This document shows positions 1 to 5,771 of a stretch of DNA of 7,134 bases, piece by piece. Below the pieces are notes generated by a model that saw only the letters and a program-made list of their open reading frames with translations, was not told where the DNA came from and searched no databases. The position numbers and the translations under genes were made by a program. Position 1 is the first letter of the stretch. Every line of letters begins with the position of its first letter. Source of the DNA: Helicobacteraceae bacterium (GTDB taxonomy: Bacteria > Campylobacterota > Campylobacteria > Campylobacterales > Sulfurimonadaceae); contig CANMHZ010000059.1 in NCBI GenBank assembly GCA_947497635.1, positions 1-7,134 of the forward strand, in the 5' to 3' direction.

Positions 1-1355
1 ATGATGTTCTTCTTTTAGAAAAAGAGCCTACCCTTGGAGGGTGCGCTTCTACTTTTACCCACGGTCATTATCACTATAATGCAGGGGCGACAACCCTTTC
101 AGGTTATCATGAGGGGGGAATGGTACGCAAACTTTTTGAGGAGATCAATGTTCAGCCCAAACTCATCGTAACCGACCCAGCCATTGTCGTACTTCAAGGG
201 AATAAGGAGATTAAACGTTTTTCAAATGTCGATCAATTTGTTCAAGAGCTCCAGCGTACCTACCCTCACCCCAAACATACTGAATTTTGGGAATTGGTTC
301 ACACTATCGTTGAATCATTTTATGCACTTAATGGGCACTATTATTCCAATGCCTCTGTGTCCAAAAAATTACGCTCTCTCATGAGTATGACCCCTATCCT
401 CAAAAAATTCTGGCCCTATCTCTGGAAAGATGCCCGTAGTTTTATCCATAATTTTTATGGGGGACTATCGCAAGATTATTGCGATTTCTTGGATGCTCAG
501 ATTTTGATTGTCACTCAAAGCACGAGTGAACATATTAATTTTTTTACCGCCGCCGTGGCTCTTGGGTACACTTTTAATGAAACCCACTATGCCGTAGGAG
601 GGATGGGGAAACTGTGTGAAAACCTTACTTCACGCGTTAGTGATGTACGTACCCATACAGAAGTCACCTCGATTCACCAAGAAAAAGATCGTTTTATCCT
701 CAAAACCAATACGGACTCTATCGAAACGAAGAATTTGATTATGGGGACGACCCATTATGAGAGTGGGAAATATTTCCAAAGTAAAATAATACAAAACTAT
801 TACCATCGCTACGAGAAGCTCAACAACCATCAAAGTGCTTTTCTCCTTTATCTCACGATGAAATCCGAACACTCTTTTCATCACCATTATCAAATTATCA
901 CCCAAGAAGTCATTCCGCATACCCTTTCCAAAGCTCTATTCATCTCCTTTAGCGATGTCAGCGATACCGATATTGCGCCCCAAGGGTTTTACAGTATTAC
1001 AGCTTCGATTCACACCGATGCACGCTGGTGGATCAATCTTGAACCCTCACGTTACCGCCAACAAAAAAAAGAACTCACGCAAGTACTTCGTACCCTAATT
1101 TGTGATACACTTCACCTAGATGTGAGTGAGATTGTTGAGAGCTTCGCCGCAACGCCGAAAACATTTGGTCGCTATATCAATCGTACTCAATTGGGAGGAA
1201 ATGCTTTGACTATGAACAATCTCCTCCCCCGCCTCCCCTCCAACGATACCTCTATACAAGGACTGTATCAAGTAGGTGATACTTCGTATGCCGCACAAGG
1301 GTGGCCGGGGGTTGCTATGGGTGCACTGAATCTAATGCGGTTAATCCATGAATAA
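1..1355 (+). CDS. FAD-dependent oxidoreductase, phytoene desaturase/CrtISO-like (5' truncated by window)
   Basis: The reading frame is open from base 3 with no stop before TAA at 1353, giving 450 visible residues. The ATG at 120 is internal: the 39 codons before it encode family sequence, including VLLLEKEPTLGGCAS (end of the second FAD-binding strand plus the GG motif) and YNAGATTLSGY, typical of phytoene desaturase/carotenoid isomerase-like flavoproteins. Probably only about 25 N-terminal residues with the GxGxxG dinucleotide fold are missing. The C-terminus has the FAD-closing motif YQVGDTSYAAQGWPGVAMGA, where most relatives read PGQGxPGV. The family oxidises or isomerises polyenes and other hydrophobic substrates, usually at the membrane. 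The substrate here cannot be read from sequence, and no other carotenoid gene is visible. Its last 8 nt overlap the histidine kinase start, suggesting coupled translation. The family is secure; a carotenoid role is only a guess. Confidence 0.85.
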   Translation, partial: DVLLLEKEPTLGGCASTFTHGHYHYNAGATTLSGYHEGGMVRKLFEEINVQPKLIVTDPAIVVLQGNKEIKRFSNVDQFVQELQRTYPHPKHTEFWELVHTIVESFYALNGHYYSNASVSKKLRSLMSMTPILKKFWPYLWKDARSFIHNFYGGLSQDYCDFLDAQILIVTQSTSEHINFFTAAVALGYTFNETHYAVGGMGKLCENLTSRVSDVRTHTEVTSIHQEKDRFILKTNTDSIETKNLIMGTTHYESGKYFQSKIIQNYYHRYEKLNNHQSAFLLYLTMKSEHSFHHHYQIITQEVIPHTLSKALFISFSDVSDTDIAPQGFYSITASIHTDARWWINLEPSRYRQQKKELTQVLRTLICDTLHLDVSEIVESFAATPKTFGRYINRTQLGGNALTMNNLLPRLPSNDTSIQGLYQVGDTSYAAQGWPGVAMGALNLMRLIHE

Positions 1356-2367
1356 ACTCGAACTTCGCATCACGGTACGAGATTGGCTTAGCGTACTGCT
1401 TATCGGTGTTTTATTCTCTGGGTTTCTGTCGATTTTGGGGTACTATATTCTCAATCTTTCTATGATTCATGGGCTCTTATTTGGGATAACACTCGGATTT
1501 TTTATCACGTTGTATTCCCTCATCTTTATCTCTGCCATGAATCAGTATCTTCTTCCTCGTGTTGGCAAGGGATGGTGGAATGCTATTGCGGCACTTTTCT
1601 CTTTTTTATCGGGTTTTTTAGGGACTCTTTGCACCTACGCTGTTGTTGAGACAACCTCTCTTAGTGTCATTGATCTGTTTCGTCTCCATCCGCTCCAAAG
1701 TGCCTCTATTATCGGGATACTCACTTATTTGATGGGGGCATTGATGTACCGTTTCGTTAAAGCACGTAATGAAAAGGAACATATTAATTCGCTCTTTATC
1801 CAAAGCCGTATCGCTTCACTTGAAACACAACTCAATCCCCATTTCCTCTATAATGCCCTCAACTCTCTGGCTGAACTGATCCACCAAGACCCCAACAAAG
1901 CGGAAGAAGCCGTCCTTAAAATTTCTACTTTTTTGCGCAATACGATGGGAGAAAAACCGTTAATATCACTAAAAGATGAGCTTCGAAATGTTCGTGATTA
2001 CATTGATCTTGAAAATATCCGCTTCGGGGGAGCGATTACCCCTCTTATCGAGCATGATGAAACCGCACTTCATCGTTTGATCCCAAAATTCTCTATCCAA
2101 TTGTTATGTGAAAATGCCATCAAGCACGGATTCAATACCGCTTCTAGTAATTTTCAAATTCATATTTCTGTAATCAATACCGAGAAACTCATCATACGTG
2201 TCTCGAATAACGGTCGTCCGATTCAAAACACCGCATTTGGAATCGGTCTTTCGAATCTTCAAGAACGATTCTCCCATTTGTGTAATGGTAAATTAACGAT
2301 AGAATCGCTTGATCCACCCACCTATACCCTAGAATTAAAGGTCTGCCATGAAAATTTTGATCGTTGA
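1348..2367 (+). CDS. LytS/AlgZ-type membrane sensor histidine kinase
   Basis: The 339-residue protein has about four hydrophobic membrane segments (roughly 14-36, 41-63, 77-99, 116-136) and no obvious periplasmic or PAS/GAF sensor domain. A His_kinase (PF06580) module follows with phosphoacceptor H165 in QLNPHFLYNALNSL. The HATPase region has an N-box LLCENAIKHGF (252-262, N256), a G1-like box VSNNGRP (285-291) and GIGLSNLQERF (298-308). This is the LytS/YehU/AlgZ branch of histidine kinases, which pairs with LytTR regulators. The one downstream overlaps by 20 nt and is the evident partner. The start ATG lies inside the end of the oxidoreductase gene (ATGAATAA overlap), with only a weak purine stretch upstream, consistent with translational coupling. 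All core catalytic motifs are present, so it should be active. The short all-membrane N-terminus resembles AlgZ/FimS more than the larger LytS sensor; the stimulus is unknown. Confidence 0.92.
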   Translation: MNKLELRITVRDWLSVLLIGVLFSGFLSILGYYILNLSMIHGLLFGITLGFFITLYSLIFISAMNQYLLPRVGKGWWNAIAALFSFLSGFLGTLCTYAVVETTSLSVIDLFRLHPLQSASIIGILTYLMGALMYRFVKARNEKEHINSLFIQSRIASLETQLNPHFLYNALNSLAELIHQDPNKAEEAVLKISTFLRNTMGEKPLISLKDELRNVRDYIDLENIRFGGAITPLIEHDETALHRLIPKFSIQLLCENAIKHGFNTASSNFQIHISVINTEKLIIRVSNNGRPIQNTAFGIGLSNLQERFSHLCNGKLTIESLDPPTYTLELKVCHENFDR

Positions 2368-3037
2368 TGATGAACCCCTAGCCCTTTCACGGTTACAACG
2401 ACTGCTAACCTCATTGGGTCACAGCGAAATTTCCACTGCTTCTTGTGGTAAAGAGGCGCTTGAATGTGTTGCCAAAAATGATTTTGATGTTGCTTTTTTG
2501 GATATTTCAATGTCCGATATGGACGGTATCGAACTGGGATATGCACTGCGTTATACCCATGAGACTATGGCGATTATCTACCAAAGTGCCCATGAAAGCT
2601 ATGCGCTCAAAGCGTTTGATGTGGGAGCCGTTGATTATTTACTCAAACCCTACACAGCCGAAGCCGTATCAAGGTCGATTGAACGCGTCAGTGTAAAAAA
2701 TACACCAAAAGAGCTTCGACTCATTGCCAAAGCTGGAGAGAGTCACTATCTCCTCTCTCCTCATGAGATACTCTACGTTAAAGCCGATTTGACCGAAGTG
2801 ATCTTTCGGACAAAAGAGGGATTTTCGTACTACCCCAAAAAAATATCCGAGGTTGAAACCCTTTTAGAACCACACAATTTTTTACGGGTACATCGCTCCT
2901 ATCTTATCAATCTCAATGCCATAGAAGAGATGACAACCATTGATCAAAGCCGACTTAGTTTCACACTGCAAGGGATCAAAGAGAGTATAGAGAGTTCCAA
3001 AGATGGAGCGAAACATTTTCGCCACCTTTTTAAATAA
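2348..3037 (+). CDS. LytTR-family response regulator (LytR/AlgR type)
   Basis: The 229-residue protein has a receiver domain at about 1-118 with acidic pair D7-D8, phosphoacceptor D52 in LDISMSDMDG, switch residue S80 and invariant K100 in DYLLKPY. A LytTR DNA-binding domain at about 122-229 carries the family signature NFLRVHRSYLINLNAIEEM. Members bind imperfect direct repeats through a beta-rich fold and are phosphorylated by LytS-type kinases. The kinase gene directly upstream overlaps by 20 nt. An SD-like AAAGG at 2337-2341 sits 6 nt before the ATG, inside the kinase coding sequence. All phosphorylation residues are intact. Targets cannot be read from the window. The co-directional oxidoreductase and epimerase genes are candidates only because of position. 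Confidence 0.93.
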   Translation: MKILIVDDEPLALSRLQRLLTSLGHSEISTASCGKEALECVAKNDFDVAFLDISMSDMDGIELGYALRYTHETMAIIYQSAHESYALKAFDVGAVDYLLKPYTAEAVSRSIERVSVKNTPKELRLIAKAGESHYLLSPHEILYVKADLTEVIFRTKEGFSYYPKKISEVETLLEPHNFLRVHRSYLINLNAIEEMTTIDQSRLSFTLQGIKESIESSKDGAKHFRHLFK

Positions 3038-3041
3038 TTAC

Positions 3042-3047
3042 AGGAGA
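3042..3047 (+). promoter_or_regulatory. Strong Shine-Dalgarno site AGGAGA of the epimerase-like gene
   Basis: AGGAGA lies 5 nt before the ATG at 3053, in the 15-nt gap after the response regulator stop. It is the best SD in the window. It suggests the epimerase-like gene is translated independently of coupling although probably on the same transcript. Confidence 0.7.
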
Positions 3048-3052
3048 AGACA

Positions 3053-3913
3053 ATGAAAATAGTTATTTGTGGAATAAGCGGTTTTGTGGGGAATGCCCTT
3101 AAGGAACATTTCACTGCTCGCGGTGATGACGTAATTTCTTTGAGTGTACGATCCAATATAAGTGTCGAATCCATTGCCAAAAAGCTAGAAGGGTGTGATA
3201 TTCTACTCAATCTTGCAGGGGCGAATATTCTCGGTCGATGGACATCTAGTTATAAGAATGTGTTACGTCAAAGCCGTTTGGAAACAACCGATAAACTAAC
3301 CAAAGCCCTAAAATACGCCACTAATCCCCCTAAAGTGCTATTAAACGCCTCTGCTGTCGGAATTTACGATAATCTCCATAAACACGACGAAGATTCACAC
3401 CATTTTGAAAATGATTTTTTAAGTACCTTGGTTCAAGACTGGGAGAGTGCCGCTATGCAAGCCTCATCTTCTAGCGTGCGTGTATGTCTACTTCGATTTG
3501 GGGTCGTTTATGGAAAAGGGGGTGGAGCCATGGCAAAAATACTTCCCCCTTTTAAACTAGGACTGGGTGGCAAAATGGGAAGCGGTGATCAAATGATCTC
3601 GTGGATTCATCTGAATGATTTGGTCAATATGTTTGCCTTTTTGATCGATCATCCACAATTAGAGGGAGTTTTTAATGCCACATCGCCCCATCCCCTCTCC
3701 AACGCCGACCAAACCAAAGCAATGGGAACTATTTTACACCGCCCTGTCTTTTTGGATATGCCCTCATTTTTGGTCAAACTCCTTTTTGGAGAAGGCTCTT
3801 CGGTGATTTTGGACTCTAAAGAGGTCTATCCCAAACGGTTACTCGAAGCTGGATTTAGGTTTAACTATCCACAATTTGAAGAGGCTATGCGGGAGATTGT
3901 GACAAGCTATTGA
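3053..3913 (+). CDS. TIGR01777/YfcH-family NAD(P)-dependent epimerase-like protein
   Basis: The 286-residue protein is an atypical extended SDR. A Rossmann motif GISGFVG (7-13) opens it. Other family motifs are NLAGANILGRW (53-63), NASAVGIYDN (98-107), LRFGVVYGKGGGA (147-159), GDQMISWIHLNDLV (178-191) and a C-terminal DUF1731-type segment at about 238-284 (DSKEVYPKRLLEAGF). The length is normal for the family (about 300). Members, including E. coli YfcH, are annotated as nucleoside-sugar epimerases, but to my knowledge the reaction is not established. It is predicted soluble and cytoplasmic. It sits 15 nt after the response regulator on the same strand, so probably the last gene of that run. 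The next gene has its own promoter. No clear stem-loop terminator follows. Confidence 0.92.
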   Translation: MKIVICGISGFVGNALKEHFTARGDDVISLSVRSNISVESIAKKLEGCDILLNLAGANILGRWTSSYKNVLRQSRLETTDKLTKALKYATNPPKVLLNASAVGIYDNLHKHDEDSHHFENDFLSTLVQDWESAAMQASSSSVRVCLLRFGVVYGKGGGAMAKILPPFKLGLGGKMGSGDQMISWIHLNDLVNMFAFLIDHPQLEGVFNATSPHPLSNADQTKAMGTILHRPVFLDMPSFLVKLLFGEGSSVILDSKEVYPKRLLEAGFRFNYPQFEEAMREIVTSY

Positions 3914-3944
3914 TTGGTGAACTTTTCTCTAATACAGTAAAGCG

Positions 3945-3974
3945 TGTTATAATTTTATCATTAAATCCAAGGGG
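3945..3974 (+). promoter_or_regulatory. Promoter (extended -10) and SD of the antitoxin gene
   Basis: TGTTATAAT at 3945-3953 is a perfect TATAAT (3948-3953) with an upstream TG extension. No good -35 is seen at normal spacing, as is common in Campylobacterota sigma-70 promoters. An SD AAGGGG lies at 3969-3974, 6 nt before the ATG at 3981. An imperfect inverted repeat, TAATAC (3930-3935) with GTGTTA (3944-3949), 5 of 6 pairs, overlaps the -10 and could be an antitoxin operator, but that is weak. Confidence 0.6.
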
Positions 3975-3980
3975 TATATT

Positions 3981-4193
3981 ATGACGATGACAATTACCGT
4001 TAATGATAGCATTGCCGATAAAGTAATGGCATTTTTGAACTCTTTCCCTAAAGAGGCGATGAAAATTGAATCATTACGCCCGTGGTATGCAGATGAAGTT
4101 AAATGCCGTGCCGATGAATACCGACGTGGAGAGATGGAGACCGTGCCACATAACGAAATGTGGGAACGTATCGAAAGACAGATAGAAGCGTGA
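3981..4193 (+). CDS. RelB/ParD-like antitoxin, now orphan
   Basis: This 70-residue acidic protein begins MTMTITVNDSIADKVMAFL, a short beta strand plus helix compatible with a small DNA-binding dimerisation region. It ends with a charged helical tail (ADEYRRGEMETVPHNEMWERIERQI, split at residues 44-68) of the kind that wraps RelE/ParE toxins. The spaced pattern 'sGEm.tvp..emwerIe' is common among such antitoxins. The stop TGA overlaps a GTG start of a RelE/ParE-like frame (GTGA at 4190-4193), the standard toxin-antitoxin gene order and coupling. Because the toxin is truncated, the antitoxin probably survives as an orphan or as a repressor of its own promoter. The family call rests on pattern and context, not on a profile search. 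Confidence 0.72.
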   Translation: MTMTITVNDSIADKVMAFLNSFPKEAMKIESLRPWYADEVKCRADEYRRGEMETVPHNEMWERIERQIEA

Positions 4194-4282
4194 AGATTAT
4201 TTACAGCCCACGTTTTGAGCGTGAGGCAATGGTCATTTATGATTTCATAGCTAAAGAGTTTCTCCCTCTTTATCAAATGTGA
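4190..4282 (+). pseudogene. Truncated RelE/ParE-type toxin remnant (30 codons)
   Basis: A GTG at 4190-4192 overlaps the antitoxin stop and opens a 30-codon frame beginning VKIIYSPRFEREAMVIYDFI, followed by AKEFLPLYQM and TGA. The opening (first beta strand, then an amphipathic helix with 'SPRFERE...IYDFIA') is typical of RelE/ParE-superfamily toxins, which are usually about 90-100 residues. The central strands and C-terminal catalytic or gyrase-binding part are absent. I read the other + strand frames after 4283 and found no continuation, so this is a deletion or replacement, not a simple frameshift. Similarity seems to fade after about residue 23, placing the break around 4255-4282. No toxin activity is expected. 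Confidence 0.72.
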
Positions 4283-4657
4283 TCATGCCCATACTTGTGA
4301 TTTCGGCATTTTGGAAATCATCGCTTTGGCTTGGGTAAGCATTTTACGTTGCGTATTATCTCTAGGTGATTGGTTTTCGAGAGCTGATGTCTGGATAACT
4401 CTATTGACAATTTCATGTGCTTTCTTTTCGATCTGAGCTTGATAGAGGGCTTTGGGAGAGTGCACAGGCTTAATAGATATTTCACAATCGAGCGCGACCG
4501 CTATTTTATCGAGTGTATCCAATGATATGTCGTGTCCTGCAAATGTGCGCTTGACTGTGGCTATTCCTATCCCTGCACGAGAGGATATCGCTTCGTAAGG
4601 GATAGAGAGAGCCTCTTTTTGCTTCTTTAGTTCGAAGAGGATAAGTGCTTTAAACAT
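4283..4657 (-). CDS. XRE-family helix-turn-helix regulator
   Basis: From the ATG at 4657 this encodes 124 residues. An XRE-type HTH at about 17-58 reads SIPYEAISSRAGIGIATVKR then TFAGHDISLDTLDKIAVALD, with the usual 'A..aGi...Tv.R...G...sl.TL.kIa.ALd' spacing. A basic C-terminal tail (about 70-124) contains TSALENQ (90-96) and ends in VWA. I chose the ATG at 4657 because GGAAG (4663-4667, minus strand) lies 5 nt upstream. The in-frame ATG at 4669 (128 aa) has no SD, and a TTG at 4678 falls inside a palindromic operator. It is transcribed convergently to the toxin remnant, the two stops touching. The nearby operator suggests autoregulation. It may be an antitoxin- or phage-type repressor whose partner is missing. 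HTH confidence is high, role low. Confidence 0.82.
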   Translation of the reverse strand: MFKALILFELKKQKEALSIPYEAISSRAGIGIATVKRTFAGHDISLDTLDKIAVALDCEISIKPVHSPKALYQAQIEKKAHEIVNRVIQTSALENQSPRDNTQRKMLTQAKAMISKMPKSQVWA

Positions 4658-4671
4658 ATTGGCTTCCATTG

Positions 4672-4687
4672 GTATCAAAAATGATAC
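4672..4687. promoter_or_regulatory. Palindromic operator GTATCA-AAAA-TGATAC
   Basis: A perfect 6-bp inverted repeat around AAAA lies 15 nt upstream of the chosen XRE start (3 nt before the alternative ATG at 4669). Size, symmetry and place fit a dimeric XRE repressor site for autoregulation. With the -10 box proposed at 4712-4717, it would lie just downstream of the transcription start, where bound repressor could block elongation or initiation. The partner protein is inferred from adjacency. Confidence 0.65.
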
Positions 4688-4711
4688 TTAATAATTTTAT
4701 TAATTGAGAGA

Positions 4712-4717
4712 ATTATA
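4712..4717 (-). promoter_or_regulatory. Candidate -10 box (TATAAT) for the XRE gene
   Basis: The minus strand reads TATAAT here, about 55 nt before the XRE start and upstream of the palindrome. No convincing -35 is seen at 16-18 nt. The surrounding region is very AT-rich, so a chance match is possible. Confidence 0.45.
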
Positions 4718-4743
4718 TCTAATTCGTGAAACAATCCTCATTC

Positions 4744-4761
4744 AAATCACCATAAATCACC
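4744..4761 (+). repeat. Tandem direct repeat AAATCACC, 10-nt period
   Basis: AAATCACC occurs at 4744-4751 and again at 4754-4761, separated by AT, so the copies lie on one face of the helix. They sit about 36-53 nt upstream of the -10 box of the DUF523-DUF1722/photolyase genes, a usual position for an activator. The binding protein is unknown. Confidence 0.5.
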
Positions 4762-4796
4762 TACCAAATAACGTCAAATTTTGTAATAATCTCTTT

Positions 4797-4816
4797 TATA
4801 ATCAATAGTCCAAGGA
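4797..4816 (+). promoter_or_regulatory. Promoter -10 and SD of the DUF523-DUF1722/photolyase operon
   Basis: TATAAT at 4797-4802 is followed by a short leader and SD AAGGA at 4812-4816, 7 nt before the ATG at 4824. No strong -35 is visible at normal spacing. The leader would be only about 15 nt. The interval 4658-4823 otherwise holds only the control sites listed. Confidence 0.6.
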
Positions 4817-4823
4817 ATACCCA

Positions 4824-5771
4824 ATGACCCTCGCCATATCCGCATGCCTCTTAGGAGAAAAAATCCGTTTTGACGGTGGTCATAAGCGTGACCGTTTTAT
4901 TACTGATGAGCTTTCACTCTTTGCCGACTTTGTCCCTTTTTGTCCTGAACATTTAGCGTTTGGAACACCGCGCCCTTCGGTACGACTCGTTAGTGTAGAA
5001 CATCAAATTCGGGTTCACTCCAATAAAACAGGGGAGGATCTCACGGAAGCGTTGGAACAAACAAGTCATGATGAACTTTCACAACTCGAATCCAAGAATC
5101 TCTGCGGCATTATTTTCAAATCCAAATCTCCTAGTTGTGGCATGAAAAGTGCCAAGATTTATCTCGAAAACGGGTTTAATGACGGGAAAGAGGATGGGGT
5201 GTTTGCCCGTATGTGTCGTGAGCGTTATCCGCTGCTTCCTATGGAAGAAGAAGGGCGACTCGAAGATGCGTGGCTGAGAGAGAATTTTGTGATGCAGATT
5301 TTTGCATACAGTGCTTACGAAACATTCAAAGAGTCTTCCCCAAGCATCAAAGATTTAGTCCGTTTCCATACCATCTATAAATTTATGCTTCAAGCCAAGG
5401 ATGAGATTCTTTATCGTGAACTAGGTAATGTCGTTGCCAACCGTGATTCTCATTCACTCGAAACCCTTTTGGGAATATACGAACTGGGATTTAAAACCGC
5501 CATTGCCCGTAAAAGTTCCATCAAAAAAACACGCAATGTCTTGGACCACTTAACAGGCTTTTTCAAGAACGAGCTTACAAAAAACGAAAAAGAGATTCTT
5601 AATACTCAAATAAGCGATTACGCCACCAAAATCATCCCCCTTATCCTCCCCGTCTCAACGATTCATCTCTATGCCCAAAAATATAATAAGACCTATCTCC
5701 TTGACCAAACATTTCTCAATCCCTACCCTAAAACGCTTGCACTGCGCTCACACATTAGCAGCGGAAAATAA
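4824..5771 (+). CDS. DUF523-DUF1722 fusion protein (TudS-like Fe-S domain plus YbgA domain)
   Basis: The 315-residue protein has two domains. Residues 1 to about 145 are DUF523: ISACLLGEKIRFDGGHKRD (C8), FCPEHLAFGTPRPSVRL (C40) and FKSKSPSCGMKSAKIY (C105). Three conserved cysteines bind a [4Fe-4S] cluster in thiouracil desulfurase TudS, the characterised DUF523 member, and C8/C40/C105 fit them. C94 and C131 are extra. Residues from about 150 are DUF1722, as in E. coli YbgA: FHTIYKFMLQA (181-191), NVLDHLTGFFK (238-248) and YLLDQTFLNPYPKTLALR (291-308). The DUF1722 function is, to my knowledge, unknown. Desulfuration of a thiolated pyrimidine is a family-based inference for the N-terminal domain only. 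The stop TAA overlaps the photolyase ATG, so the two are probably co-translated. E. coli also has ybgA beside phr. Predicted cytoplasmic; both domains look complete. Confidence 0.9.
   Translation: MTLAISACLLGEKIRFDGGHKRDRFITDELSLFADFVPFCPEHLAFGTPRPSVRLVSVEHQIRVHSNKTGEDLTEALEQTSHDELSQLESKNLCGIIFKSKSPSCGMKSAKIYLENGFNDGKEDGVFARMCRERYPLLPMEEEGRLEDAWLRENFVMQIFAYSAYETFKESSPSIKDLVRFHTIYKFMLQAKDEILYRELGNVVANRDSHSLETLLGIYELGFKTAIARKSSIKKTRNVLDHLTGFFKNELTKNEKEILNTQISDYATKIIPLILPVSTIHLYAQKYNKTYLLDQTFLNPYPKTLALRSHISSGK

Noticed and set aside
120..1355. ATG at 120 as the start of the oxidoreductase
   Set aside because: The frame is open to the window edge, and the 39 codons before it encode conserved flavoprotein sequence, so the real start is outside the window.
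3914..3945. Rho-independent terminator after the epimerase-like gene
   Set aside because: No GC-rich stem followed by a T run could be found.
3930..3949. Imperfect inverted repeat TAATAC/GTGTTA as antitoxin operator
   Set aside because: One of six pairs mismatches and the region is AT-rich; too weak to list as its own feature.
3947..4276. 109-codon minus-strand frame opposite the antitoxin
   Set aside because: It runs antisense through the antitoxin, toxin remnant and promoter, shows no recognisable domain, and conflicts with a well-supported + strand gene.
4283..4450. Toxin continuation after a frameshift
   Set aside because: Other + strand frames here hit stops or give sequence without any RelE/ParE character; the region is fully explained by the antisense XRE gene.
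4658..4678. Longer XRE protein from TTG 4678 or ATG 4669
   Set aside because: The TTG falls inside the palindrome and neither start has an SD; the ATG at 4657 has GGAAG 5 nt upstream. ATG 4669 cannot be wholly excluded.
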